A DNA stretch of 64,000 nucleotides from UBA10438 sp964432155 (GCA_964432155.1 CAYSMF010000001.1:124001-188000); one strand, 5' to 3'. Shown: positions 18,406 through 27,191, counted from the first letter of the stretch. Notes: generated by a model from the sequence alone, not told the origin. Numbers and translations are program-made.

Positions 18406-19817
18406 TGGACCCTCCGCCACATGTTATCGATTCCATCATACCAGAAGAGTGTGCATGCAGCACCCTTGATGCTACTATCGATCTCGCCGGATACGTAGAT
18501 GCGTTGCTGTTCCGGAGCATCTTGACTGTTGTGGACAATGATGACATCGTGATGTCCGACATTGCATACCATGACAACTCGTCCGTTTTCCGTCGGCATG
18601 AGTCCGATCAACCGAGCATCAACATCTCCCGCGATACGCTGCGCAGTGCGTGATGTACAGTCGAGGATACTTCCCTGGGGTTGTACCTCGACAGCGGCAT
18701 TTGGTGGAGGAAGAGTAACGTTGCGAAGCACTGCTACTCCGGATGCATGAAGGTCGTACATGAAGGTCGTTGTCCGAGTATCAACCAGCCGTAATGCCGG
18801 ACGATTAAGTGCGATAGGTCGCTCGTCGTCTGCACTCCCCAAGTAGATATCTCCCTCGGTTACAAGTGCAAACCCATGCTCTGGTGAACGGAACATGCCG
18901 CCAACAACCAGACCACTGAATGCCTCTGATTGCTGTACGCGTCCGAGAATGCCGATCGCAGTGCCAGTGGACGTGCCTGTTCGGAGATCGGCAAGGCCAT
19001 GGACACCGATGGTCACTGTTGCACTACCAGCGGTACCTCCGCGCAGTCCGATCCCAAATACGCCTGTGCTGGAGTCGGCCCCAACTGCTGAGTTCGTGGC
19101 GGAGTGACCGACAACACCAATGCGTTGGAATGTCCCGAGAACAGGAAATGCAAGAGAGCGCGATGAACCAATGACACCGACGCCAAGGGTATTAGCATGA
19201 GCTACAACACCTGCGTTGTCTGTTCCAGACGTCACTGTTTCGATACCACGCCGTGGAGGTGCCGTGCCTCCGATGTCGACGGCAATACCAGTTCCCGCGC
19301 TCAATGCGTTGTAGCGAAGTCCCGTTCCACCGGTTACATCAATGCCAGTCCCAAGAGTGGGTCTGGTTCCTCCTTGCGGTCCACCCAATCGGATCCCCGT
19401 GCCACTTCCATTGGCGACTGAGGAAATCACCAGTGCCGCATGGTCTGAACCTGATGCACCAACGTCCTGAATGACCAGTCCGCTGCTCGATGAGGTGCCC
19501 TGCAGTGAGATCGTGAGCCCCTTCCCTTGGATATCGGGGACTCCCGATATCCTGACGAGTTCATTCGATTGCGCACCTGTCAATGCACCGATGCTAAGTG
19601 GACCACGAATCCATGTACCACCCACACCATCAATCTCGAGCGCTCGCACTGAACCGTTCGCGCCGGCGAGAACGCGAATGGGCATTCCCGCCGGTGCACG
19701 TTGAGCAATCACAAGGGGTGCGTTTGTACTTGACTCAACACGGTTGGTACTCAATCCCTGTGCAGACAGTCGCAAGCTGCATGGGAGGAGCGCAAGAAGA
19801 ATGACACGTAGGAGCAT
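18402..19817 (-). CDS. Secreted fibre-like protein with phage-tail-fibre-type C-terminus
   Basis: A 471-residue protein with a clear signal peptide (about residues 1-20). The middle is a series of short glycine-rich turns and beta strands (GTGIRLGGPQGG, LSAGTGIAVDIGG, GVFGIGLRGG), like the repeats of collar and tail-fibre or adhesin shafts. The C-terminal 60 residues follow the common tail-fibre cap pattern, with VIIVHNSQDAPEQQRIYVSG and then TLFWYDGIDNMWRRVQ at the very end. It is encoded between two other exported proteins with almost no spacing. The resemblance is at pattern level, and no function is known. Confidence 0.65.
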   Translation of the reverse strand: MLLRVILLALLPCSLRLSAQGLSTNRVESSTNAPLVIAQRAPAGMPIRVLAGANGSVRALEIDGVGGTWIRGPLSIGALTGAQSNELVRISGVPDIQGKGLTISLQGTSSSSGLVIQDVGASGSDHAALVISSVANGSGTGIRLGGPQGGTRPTLGTGIDVTGGTGLRYNALSAGTGIAVDIGGTAPPRRGIETVTSGTDNAGVVAHANTLGVGVIGSSRSLAFPVLGTFQRIGVVGHSATNSAVGADSSTGVFGIGLRGGTAGSATVTIGVHGLADLRTGTSTGTAIGILGRVQQSEAFSGLVVGGMFRSPEHGFALVTEGDIYLGSADDERPIALNRPALRLVDTRTTTFMYDLHASGVAVLRNVTLPPPNAAVEVQPQGSILDCTSRTAQRIAGDVDARLIGLMPTENGRVVMVCNVGHHDVIIVHNSQDAPEQQRIYVSGEIDSSIKGAACTLFWYDGIDNMWRRVQ

Positions 19818-19820
19818 AAC

Positions 19821-20729
19821 TCAGTTTGGCTGAACGACCATCCATGCGATGCGATCCGCTGCACCGAGTGGGACGGATGTCTCCACTGTGAATGTATCGT
19901 TGATGTCATCGATCGCAGTGATGCTGAGTCCAATCGTTGTTCCCGCAGGATTCATCATCGTTATCAACGGAATCGAGCCAGATGTGATATCCGATCCTAC
20001 AGCAATCACATGGACAAACGCCCCAACAGCTGGTGTGAAGATTCCTCGACGCACGTCATACAAGGGTTTGCGCCACTGAAGATCACCCGTTGTCGATGAT
20101 GTGAGAATCATGCCATCCGATTCAGGTCCAGCTCCGGGTAGTGTGTACGTTACATCCTGCGCCTGCTCTCGTGAACGGAATGCCGTGTAGTTCGTTCCTG
20201 ACGCAAATGGTTCAGCGAAACGAAGTTCCGTGGCAGCACCAGCATTCGACAGAAGTACTGTAGCGCCAAGATCAATGGGGGCATTGGGCGTCGCAGTCGC
20301 GAGACCAATGTAACCCTGGCGTGGACCTGCTGCTCCGATAATGCGGATGCGTTCACTACCCTGCGAGGCGATGACAACATCTTGTTCGTTGCTGGTCCCC
20401 AGGTATTGTTCGCCGGCGGCAGTGCCACCCTTGGTGATTGATGAGCCAGACAGCCCCCAGTATGCTGCATCGGACCATGTAAGTGTTGACTGCCCTGCGG
20501 TGACATTCGAGACACTGAGTACCTGTCCTGCAGTTCCCTGCTGCGCAGGCAGTAACAAGGTGTAGCCGGCAACTCCCGTTTGTGGTAGTGAGAGCGAAAC
20601 GGTTGCGGGCTGAGTATTGCGCAAATGAAGTGTACCGGTTGTCTGGCTCTGAGCAACGAGCTCGATGCTGTTCGATACAGCGATGAGTGTAAACAGCGTG
20701 AAAAGCGAACATACACGTAGGTAAAGCAT
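19821..20729 (-). CDS. Secreted fibre-like protein, unknown function
   Basis: A 302-residue protein with a signal peptide ending around ELVAQSQ. Its early part (TVSLSLPQTGVAGYTLLLP, then GTAGQVLSVSN and LTWSDAAYW) has the pattern seen in Bacteroidota fibre-like proteins that alternate short repeats with tryptophan-containing turns. The last 75 residues (RGIFTPAVGAFVHVIAVG to DRIAWMVVQPN) resemble in layout the end of the neighbour at 20776-21504: a strand-rich module closing with a hydrophobic xxIAW or HIDWE motif. The stop lies three bases from the next start. Confidence 0.6.
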   Translation of the reverse strand: MLYLRVCSLFTLFTLIAVSNSIELVAQSQTTGTLHLRNTQPATVSLSLPQTGVAGYTLLLPAQQGTAGQVLSVSNVTAGQSTLTWSDAAYWGLSGSSITKGGTAAGEQYLGTSNEQDVVIASQGSERIRIIGAAGPRQGYIGLATATPNAPIDLGATVLLSNAGAATELRFAEPFASGTNYTAFRSREQAQDVTYTLPGAGPESDGMILTSSTTGDLQWRKPLYDVRRGIFTPAVGAFVHVIAVGSDITSGSIPLITMMNPAGTTIGLSITAIDDINDTFTVETSVPLGAADRIAWMVVQPN

Positions 20730-20775
20730 ACGATGTCCAACGAGAGTGGTGAAGAAAGTGTGGTGTCGGTGTTAC

Positions 20776-21504
20776 TCAGGGTGTTACTTCCCAATCGATG
20801 TGCTCGGTATCGAGCAACACAGCTGCAGCCTGAATGATGATTGTACCATTCGTCGTGTTTGTTCGCGTGGTGAGCGCTATGTGAGTAGTGCTGTTTCTAA
20901 GCGAAACCGTGACACGCGTACGGTCGGAGATCGGGAACGATGGTGTGAGCGTGAACTCGTAGGAGACATTATCACCTTGAATGCTGCCACGCTCGCTTCG
21001 TTGTGTTGGCGGTGTTAGAACGATCGTCGAGCCGCGGCGTTCGATACGCAGACCATCAACTCCCATGAGCGTCACTGGTCCAGCGACTTCATTAATCGAC
21101 GTGACTAACCCGGTGAAGGTCGGACTGAGCAGATCGGCCATGCGTGCGTGCTCGGTTCGCGTAGCATATGGCACGCGGGCGATCGTGATGCGGGGCTGTC
21201 GTTCCGGACCTTCGTTGAGGCTGTAGCCGATGGTTGCAGTAGTACTCTCGACAAAGGCTGCAGGAATGGTGATCGTGGTTCCGTAGACGAGATGGCATCG
21301 ACCATTGCTAAATCGACCAGACAACGTCTCTGTTGCTAGAGGCACAGTATCGATGCTCGAAGCATAATACCTCAGTGTGATGCCGTACCAACCGTCAGGA
21401 ATGGTCTCGTCATCAATCATCAATGCAACGCCAGTTCCAAGCTGCGCAGGAACATCCAAGGGAAGTATTGTGATCAGGACGTAGACGAGGACGATGAATC
21501 TCAT
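20776..21504 (-). CDS. Secreted fibre-like protein, unknown function
   Basis: A 242-residue exported protein. After the signal peptide (MRFIVLVYVLITILPLDVPAQ) it has a beta-rich head domain, then RVPYATRTEHARMADLLSP and a linker VTSINEVAGPVTLMGVDG, both common in fibre-type proteins of this phylum that join a head to a shaft. The C-terminal module ends LDTEHIDWEVTP. The ATG at 21504 was chosen because it starts the signal peptide; a GTG at 21522 would add six residues. It is the first gene of the four-gene exported-protein run and follows two membrane-protein genes. Confidence 0.6.
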   Translation of the reverse strand: MRFIVLVYVLITILPLDVPAQLGTGVALMIDDETIPDGWYGITLRYYASSIDTVPLATETLSGRFSNGRCHLVYGTTITIPAAFVESTTATIGYSLNEGPERQPRITIARVPYATRTEHARMADLLSPTFTGLVTSINEVAGPVTLMGVDGLRIERRGSTIVLTPPTQRSERGSIQGDNVSYEFTLTPSFPISDRTRVTVSLRNSTTHIALTTRTNTTNGTIIIQAAAVLLDTEHIDWEVTP

Positions 21505-21544
21505 GCAGCATAGTGGCTGCACGAAGAGTCAACGTGACATGATG

Positions 21545-22048
21545 CTAGCGCGTCGGAGCGAGCGCTATCGAATCGAGATGCTTTGTGAAGAAGCTACGCA
21601 CGGCCTGGAAGCGCGGTAAGACAACTTCGAAACCATCGTTCTGATCCCGGCTGTGCATTGATGGCGCAGCACGCAGCCGATCATTCACGGTAGCACGGAC
21701 GTACCGGTATTCTTCAAGCGTCATCGACGCTGCGTTAAGATGCTTAACAAGGACCTGCTGTGTGGCTCGAGCACGATTCGTTGTGCTTGGCAGCGAGGAA
21801 ACCCCCTCGGCAATCGAGAGCATGGTTGAAATTTGACGTGCAGTAAGCACAGTGTCGCTGAAGGTTGAGGGACGAGCCGTGAGCTCTTGTTCAATACCTG
21901 CTTTCTGTGAGGACATGAACCCAAAGGCCATATTGGCCTCGTTCAATAGGTTCACGACAACCGTCAGGAGATAGGTTGCAGCAATGGCTGCAATGATGAA
22001 CGCAACCCAACGCTTTGTGTTTATGCGGCGAACTGGCTGGTCGCTCAT
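21545..22048 (-). CDS. Single-span membrane protein, unknown
   Basis: A 167-residue protein with a short basic cytoplasmic start, one transmembrane segment (about residues 15-34, VAFIIAAIAATYLLTVVVNLL) and a soluble helical remainder. I do not recognise a family. The stop is 40 bases before the first fibre-like gene, and the small membrane-protein gene lies 12 bases upstream, so an operon is likely. No catalytic motif is visible. Confidence 0.55.
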   Translation of the reverse strand: MSDQPVRRINTKRWVAFIIAAIAATYLLTVVVNLLNEANMAFGFMSSQKAGIEQELTARPSTFSDTVLTARQISTMLSIAEGVSSLPSTTNRARATQQVLVKHLNAASMTLEEYRYVRATVNDRLRAAPSMHSRDQNDGFEVVLPRFQAVRSFFTKHLDSIALAPTR

Positions 22049-22060
22049 GCAGCGGCCTGC

Positions 22061-22339
22061 TCAGAGAATGAGGAAGATTGCGGAGATAGCGCCAATCGTT
22101 GCGACAAGATCATGAACACGCGAATCCCGTGGGCGTGTTGCCGGAAGCACAAGAAGCGCAATAGCAGGAAGTACATGAATCGGAGACGGGTTGATAATGA
22201 CGGCAGCGGCAAGCGTTACGCATGAGAACCCAAACATCACATGATGCCAGATACCGAACCGCCGACGAAACACCCTTGCCGCTATACCAAGGCATAGCGT
22301 TGCATAGTAGGTCAAACCTGCGATCACATTCGCATCCAT
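22061..22339 (-). CDS. Small multi-span membrane protein, unknown
   Basis: A 92-residue hydrophobic protein with three probable membrane segments and few charges, except a short basic loop (RVFRRRFG, about residues 22-29). GGGAGCGACAC precedes the ATG, a good ribosome-binding site. No family is recognised. It lies between ftsY and the 167-residue membrane protein on the same strand. Confidence 0.55.
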   Translation of the reverse strand: MDANVIAGLTYYATLCLGIAARVFRRRFGIWHHVMFGFSCVTLAAAVIINPSPIHVLPAIALLVLPATRPRDSRVHDLVATIGAISAIFLIL

Positions 22340-22368
22340 GTGTCGCTCCCATCGTGGAGAATCCCCCC

Positions 22369-23376
22369 CTACTGTCCCGGTTGTCCGTCCGAAGCAGCGT
22401 CTGAGAACATTGCCTCGACGAACGCGCTCGCATCAAAGACCTGGAGGTCGTCGATCCGCTCGCCCACGCCAATATAACGTACAGGGATCTGCATTGCATC
22501 AGTAATTGCAAGGACTGCCCCACCTTTTGCCGTTCCGTCGAGCTTTGTCAGCACTATGCCGGTGATAGGTGCGACCTTGGTAAACTCCTTAGCCTGCTGG
22601 AGGGCATTTTGACCGGTTGTGGCATCAAGGGCCAAAAACACGTCGTGGGGAGCGTCTGGGTGAATCTTCTTCATTACCCGACCAATCTTTTCCAGCTCCT
22701 GCATCAGTCCTTGCTTGTTGTGCAGACGGCCAGCTGTATCAATGATCACGACATCAGTACCACGAGCTTTGGCAGCTGCCAGCGTATCGTATGCGACCGC
22801 AGCTGGGTCAGCGCCATGCTGTTGCTGCACAATATCAACCCCAGCGCGCTGCGCCCAGACTTCCAGCTGTTCATTAGCGGCAGCACGGAAGGTGTCGGCA
22901 GCACCGATGAGGACGCTACGACCTGCTCGCTTGTAGTTGTGCGCAAGCTTGCCAATGGTAGTCGTCTTCCCTACGCCATTGACCCCGATAAGCATGATCA
23001 CATGGGGCTTCTGCGTTTCGTCTATTGCGAAGGTGGCATCGTTTTGTGCCGATGGTGATTGCGCAACCATGGCAGCGATTTCTTCTTTGAGCACGTCAAG
23101 AATCAACCCTGCATCCTGGATGTTGTCCTTACGGACGCGATCAGTCAGACGGGAGATGATCTTCTCGGTGGTTGTTACCCCAACGTCCGATGTGATCAGG
23201 ATCTCCTCGATCTCACTAAGGAGTTGTGCGTCGATCTTCCGTCCAAAAAACAGGACAGACCGAAGCTTGCCAACCAGCGATTCGCGTGTCTTGGAGAGAC
23301 CTTCTTTGAGGCGGTCGAACGACAGCGCCTCGGTCACACCAGAAATCTTTTGCTTGAATTTATCGAAGAAGCCCAT
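22369..23376 (-). CDS. ftsY: Signal recognition particle receptor FtsY
   Basis: The membrane-associated GTPase that receives the SRP-ribosome complex and hands it to the translocon. The 335-residue protein has a short A region, then the NG domain with P-loop GVNGVGKTTT (131-140), DTFRAAANEQLEVWAQRAG, DTAGRLHNK and TKLDGTAKGG, all in the canonical order. The start overlaps the 3' end of pgsA by 17 bases, and a TAnnTTTG box upstream (23399-23406) suggests it has its own promoter. Confidence 0.97.
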   Translation of the reverse strand: MGFFDKFKQKISGVTEALSFDRLKEGLSKTRESLVGKLRSVLFFGRKIDAQLLSEIEEILITSDVGVTTTEKIISRLTDRVRKDNIQDAGLILDVLKEEIAAMVAQSPSAQNDATFAIDETQKPHVIMLIGVNGVGKTTTIGKLAHNYKRAGRSVLIGAADTFRAAANEQLEVWAQRAGVDIVQQQHGADPAAVAYDTLAAAKARGTDVVIIDTAGRLHNKQGLMQELEKIGRVMKKIHPDAPHDVFLALDATTGQNALQQAKEFTKVAPITGIVLTKLDGTAKGGAVLAITDAMQIPVRYIGVGERIDDLQVFDASAFVEAMFSDAASDGQPGQ

Positions 23377-23893
23377 GGAGTCTCGTTGCGTATTGCCACA
23401 AAGATACGCCCATTAGACTACAGCTGACGACGATAAGCTCTGTGGAGGGCCTTCCGAAGGCAAGACTCACGACACCTGTAAGCGCGATTGCTGACACGGC
23501 GAGCTTCCCGCTCATGAGTGAAGGGAGAACAACGCGAGTACGTGAACTTGCGTATGCTGCTCCAATGAGGATCACCACATCCCGCCCGACAACACACAGC
23601 ACAAACCAGAGTGGAAGGATACCCTGCAGTACGAGGGTCACAACGACACTCCCAACAAGCACCTTGTCTGCCAGCGGGTCAAGAATCATCCCCCACTGGC
23701 TTACCGTGTTCGTTCGGCGAGCTATAAACCCATCGAGCCAATCCGAAGCCGCTGCAACAAGACACAGTCCGATGGCAAGCCAGCGAAGATCCGTCCACAG
23801 TGCCCAGACTATGGGCACGGTTAGAACACCGCGAATAATCGAAACAATGTTCGATGCGGTGATGAATGGATCATGCTGTTGGGTGCCTGTCAT
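23360..23893 (-). CDS. pgsA: CDP-alcohol phosphatidyltransferase, PgsA-like
   Basis: A 177-residue membrane enzyme expected to make phosphatidylglycerophosphate from CDP-diacylglycerol and glycerol-3-phosphate. The family motif is complete: DWLDGFIARR, then 8-9 residues to G, and ILDPLADKV with both aspartates. The start at 23893 gives MTGTQQHDPFITASNIVS, the usual opening just before the first helix; it overlaps the end of the symporter gene by 23 bases. The exact head alcohol is inferred from length and motif similarity. Confidence 0.85.
   Translation of the reverse strand: MTGTQQHDPFITASNIVSIIRGVLTVPIVWALWTDLRWLAIGLCLVAAASDWLDGFIARRTNTVSQWGMILDPLADKVLVGSVVVTLVLQGILPLWFVLCVVGRDVVILIGAAYASSRTRVVLPSLMSGKLAVSAIALTGVVSLAFGRPSTELIVVSCSLMGVSLWQYATRLHGLLR
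23399..23406 (-). promoter_or_regulatory. TAnnTTTG promoter-like box upstream of ftsY
   Basis: The minus strand reads TATCTTTG, an exact match, 23 bases before the ftsY ATG. It lies inside the 3' end of pgsA. Confidence 0.5.
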
Positions 23894-25253
23894 GGGTGCG
23901 GATTGAAAGGATGAGAACGCACAACGATACAACAATACCGATCAGCATTGGCTCCGCAAGTGGGTGGGATACAATGCCAGTCTCCTGCGCTATCATCACA
24001 GCAATGCTCGCAAGGGCCGGCACGATCAAGAGCATGATCACATGCGAACGGATTCGCGATGCATACGGTGTGTAGCTCAGGAGAAGGGGTGCGAGCACCG
24101 CTGGTACGGTGATTGATGCCGCTCGGTAGAGAATACCGATAACGCTGGGCAGCAGGTAAGCGACAATTCCGCCGATCACGAGAGCGATAACCACGCCAAT
24201 GCGCAGTCGTGTTGGCGCCGAGTCAGCCTCACCACCGGATCGCAAGTCATGGCCTATGATCGTACCACTTACAAGTGCATATCCATCGAGTGCAGACATC
24301 ACGGCTGCGATAATGCCAGCGACAAACACACCACGCCATACATCCGGTAACACGTGCATCCCGAGGTGAAGAGCCGACTGCGCTCCATGCCCCTTGCCCA
24401 TCACATGCAATGCATAGAGTCCGACGAAGAGCTGCAAGGTGTCGAAGATGATCCACGCCGCTACACTATACGCAATACCCCGTCGCGCGATGCCAGCGTC
24501 TCGCGCAGCTGCCGTTCGAACATGGAAGTTAGGATCGATAAACGTCTGCAATGCAATCACGAACCACACCACGATTGGTGTCCATCCTAAGGGACCAGGT
24601 AGGTCAAGTAACTCCCGCGGCGTCTGCGCAATGAGCCATGAGGGTGACCCAACCACTGTTACGCATGCGACAAGACACGCAATGTATCCGGCGAACATGA
24701 CAATTGATTGCACGATGTTCGCATACGCATCGGATCGCAGTCCACCTTTCGCCACGTAGACGAAGGCAAAGACTGACGTTGCTAGAAGACTAGCTTCCAA
24801 TGACCAGCCAGTAAACGACTGCGTGATGAGTGCGAGGCTCAACTGATACGACGCAGGAATCGTGATGATAAGCATGAGGCATGCGACAAACCTCGCAGCC
24901 CTATCACCGTAGACGATGCGGAACTGATCCGGTATCGATACAGCCTCCGATTGTCGAATACGCTTCGCTAACCACTGCGCATACGCAAGAGCGATCACGT
25001 AATATGGAACTCCAAAGCAGAGAACGAATGCCAAACCGTACGAAATGACAAACTCTGTTGCACCAAGGACAGAACCATACCACGTGGCAACAAGTGACGC
25101 AACGAATACGGGAAGCGTTAGGGTGCGTCCGGCAAGAATAAATGTACTCGTACCGTCCTGACGTCGTCGCGCGCCAACATATCCCGCTATGAGCACAGCG
25201 AGGAGTACTCCCACGATCGCTGCGCCATCAAGAACTGAGAGCACGTCACGCAT
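23871..25253 (-). CDS. Sodium:solute symporter family protein
   Basis: A 460-residue membrane protein with about 12-13 hydrophobic segments and the SSS-family layout: GRTLTLPVFVASLVATWYG near residues 43-61, ATEFVISYGLAFVLCFGVPYY, and a long run to SIVMFAGYIACL. Substrates of this family range from sugars and proline to pantothenate, so none is assigned. It overlaps rnhB by eight bases upstream and pgsA downstream, forming a tight minus-strand chain. Confidence 0.85.
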   Translation of the reverse strand: MRDVLSVLDGAAIVGVLLAVLIAGYVGARRRQDGTSTFILAGRTLTLPVFVASLVATWYGSVLGATEFVISYGLAFVLCFGVPYYVIALAYAQWLAKRIRQSEAVSIPDQFRIVYGDRAARFVACLMLIITIPASYQLSLALITQSFTGWSLEASLLATSVFAFVYVAKGGLRSDAYANIVQSIVMFAGYIACLVACVTVVGSPSWLIAQTPRELLDLPGPLGWTPIVVWFVIALQTFIDPNFHVRTAAARDAGIARRGIAYSVAAWIIFDTLQLFVGLYALHVMGKGHGAQSALHLGMHVLPDVWRGVFVAGIIAAVMSALDGYALVSGTIIGHDLRSGGEADSAPTRLRIGVVIALVIGGIVAYLLPSVIGILYRAASITVPAVLAPLLLSYTPYASRIRSHVIMLLIVPALASIAVMIAQETGIVSHPLAEPMLIGIVVSLCVLILSIRTHDRHPTA

Positions 25254-25881
25254 TGTCGAATGGTAGCGCTGGTTGCGCGAGAATCGAGCGAAGAAATGTC
25301 TGACGATGAATGTCGCACGGACCTAGCGTGCGAACCGCAGTTCGATGCACGATCGTTGCATAGCCTTTGTGCTTGGCAAATCCATAGCCGGGATACCGCG
25401 CATCAATGTTTACCATCCATGCATCGCGTGCAGTTTTCGCCAGGATGGACGCCGCTGCGATGGAAGGACTGAGTCCATCGCCACCGATAATGGTTGTTGA
25501 AGGGAGTCTGTGTGGACGGAAGCGGTTGCCATCGACGAGAATCGTGGCGCTGTCTGCTATCTCGATCTTGCTTGCAACATCATCTATGGCAGCATGCATT
25601 GCGTCGAATGTTGCCTGCAGGATGTTTACTTCGTCGATTCGGTCGTGATGGATCAGTGCGACAGACCAGGCCAGAGCACGCGATTGTATGCGTGCTGCAG
25701 CTTCCGTGCGCTGCGCAGCTGTGAGCTTTTTGGAGTCTTCCATGCCGTCGGGAATGTCGTGCATTGGAAAGACAACAGCTGCGGCTACGACCGGTCCTGC
25801 GAGCGCACCTCGTCCAGCCTCGTCAACACCAATGACGAGGTGACCGTTGTTCCATGGTTCTGCTTCAAACTGTGGCGTCAT
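25246..25881 (-). CDS. rnhB: Ribonuclease HII
   Basis: Removes ribonucleotides from DNA and RNA from RNA-DNA hybrids. The 211-residue protein has the HII opening VIGVDEAGRGALAGPVVAAAVV with the catalytic Asp-Glu pair, then DSKKLTAAQR and later SIAAASILAKTARD. The start is the ATG at 25881, with a GTG three bases earlier as an alternative. The promoter-like box at 25889-25896 ends only a few bases before the start, so a leaderless transcript is possible. Confidence 0.95.
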   Translation of the reverse strand: MTPQFEAEPWNNGHLVIGVDEAGRGALAGPVVAAAVVFPMHDIPDGMEDSKKLTAAQRTEAAARIQSRALAWSVALIHHDRIDEVNILQATFDAMHAAIDDVASKIEIADSATILVDGNRFRPHRLPSTTIIGGDGLSPSIAAASILAKTARDAWMVNIDARYPGYGFAKHKGYATIVHRTAVRTLGPCDIHRQTFLRSILAQPALPFDNA

Positions 25882-25888
25882 CACGCCA

Positions 25889-25896
25889 CAAACCTA
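25889..25896 (-). promoter_or_regulatory. TAnnTTTG promoter-like box directly upstream of rnhB
   Basis: The minus strand reads TAGGTTTG, an exact match. It overlaps the folE stop codon (TAG) and ends four bases before the GTG and seven before the ATG of rnhB. A start site at the usual distance from the box would fall at or inside the start codon. Confidence 0.5.
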
Positions 25897-26625
25897 CTGC
25901 TCTCCGATGAGACGGAGGAACTCATTCCGTAGGGCTTGATTAGTCGATAGTTCACCACGCATCACAGATGTGATCATCGTGCTTGAATCATGCGCCTCAA
26001 CACCCCGTGCGATCATGCAGTAGTGCTTTGAGTTAATCACAACACCGAGCGCAATCGGATCAAGAAGTTCAATGAGGAAGTCAGCAATCTGCTCGCCGAG
26101 CTCTTCCTGAATCTGGCCACGACGACCAAACCACTCAACAATTCGTGTGAACTTCGAGAGGCCAATAACCTTCTCGCGTGGAACATAGCCGATGGCGCAT
26201 GTTCCTGAAATTGGCTGCCAGTGATGCGAGCAAACGCTCATCACCTTAATGCCCTTGGAGATCACGAGCTCATCGACGCCCTTGCGATTCGGAAACACCG
26301 TGATCTTTGGCGGCGGCGAATACCGTCCGTCTAAGAGCTCGTTGATCCACATCCGCGATAAGCGGAACGGCGTATCTGTGCTGTTTGGATCGTTACGATC
26401 AATGCGCAAGATCTCGAAGATCTCTGCAAACTTCTGCTCCACTTGCTCGATCATCAGTTCACGTTCTTCCGAGCTCACTGGTGCGTTGCCGTTGGCATCG
26501 AACAGACGATGTCCGCTGCGGCTTACCGTTGGGTACAGGTGCCCTTGACGAAGAAGTTGTCGCTCGAGCTCTTCATCATCGAGGTCTACGAGCGATGGAC
26601 GGCTAGCTTGTGTTGTTGGTTTCAT
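25894..26625 (-). CDS. folE: GTP cyclohydrolase I
   Basis: Converts GTP to 7,8-dihydroneopterin triphosphate, the entry to folate, pterin and queuosine synthesis. The 243-residue protein has the zinc-site segment SVCSHHWQPISGTCAIGYVP (about residues 130-150) and the second zinc cysteine in YCMIARGVEAHDSSTMITS. The N-terminal extension of about 50 residues (EERELMIEQVEQKFAEIFE) is within the family's range. It begins in an ATGA overlap with the PTPS/QueD-family gene upstream, so the two are almost certainly one unit. Confidence 0.95.
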   Translation of the reverse strand: MKPTTQASRPSLVDLDDEELERQLLRQGHLYPTVSRSGHRLFDANGNAPVSSEERELMIEQVEQKFAEIFEILRIDRNDPNSTDTPFRLSRMWINELLDGRYSPPPKITVFPNRKGVDELVISKGIKVMSVCSHHWQPISGTCAIGYVPREKVIGLSKFTRIVEWFGRRGQIQEELGEQIADFLIELLDPIALGVVINSKHYCMIARGVEAHDSSTMITSVMRGELSTNQALRNEFLRLIGEQ

Positions 26626-27089
26626 ACTGATATCCCCTGGTGCTGTGGCGCATGCGAGAGCTCATATCGAGGAATCGACACCGGCTCACCGTAGTAATCG
26701 GCCACATTTTGCTCGGATTCGTAAACACGGATACGGTGGAGGTCACCACTCGGCAGACGGCCTTGCAGCTGACCCCAGAAGGCTACGCAGAGGTTTTCCA
26801 CTGTCGGGATGATTCCGTACAGGAAGTCGACGTCGTGATTCAGGTGCTTGTGATCAACCTTATCGATAATCGTCTCCTCAAGGATGTCCTTGAGTTCCTT
26901 CAGGTCGATAACATACCCAGTTTGTGGGTCTGGAAGCCCCTTAACAGTGACTTCGAGGACATAGTTGTGACCATGACCCCAGATGTTATTGCACTTATCA
27001 AATACAGCCTCATTGCGTTCGTCGGTGAACGTCGGGTTGTAAAGGCGATGTGCGGCGGAAAACGTGCTTTTACGCGTTACGTAGATCAT
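26622..27089 (-). CDS. 6-pyruvoyl/6-carboxy-tetrahydropterin synthase family protein
   Basis: Acts on dihydroneopterin triphosphate, the FolE product. The 155-residue protein has the zinc-binding HGHNY motif in KCNNIWGHGHNYVLEVT, the catalytic region DHKHLNHDVDF, and PTVENLCVAFWGQL. The CNNxxGHGHNY form is closer to biopterin-type 6-pyruvoyltetrahydropterin synthase than to the E. coli QueD form, but Bacteroidota proteins of this form are commonly labelled QueD. The start at 27089 is set by MIYVTRKSTFSAAHRL and by AGGAG upstream; the frame extends 52 residues further without family character. It overlaps folE by four bases. Confidence 0.85.
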   Translation of the reverse strand: MIYVTRKSTFSAAHRLYNPTFTDERNEAVFDKCNNIWGHGHNYVLEVTVKGLPDPQTGYVIDLKELKDILEETIIDKVDHKHLNHDVDFLYGIIPTVENLCVAFWGQLQGRLPSGDLHRIRVYESEQNVADYYGEPVSIPRYELSHAPQHQGISV

Positions 27090-27191
27090 GAGGGTGCAGC
27101 TCCTGTGACGATACGTGGAGAACAGCAGGATGCGCTGTTTCGTTCCCGCAGGACGATCGTTCGCGTCTGATGTTGGATATTTGCAGGTGAA

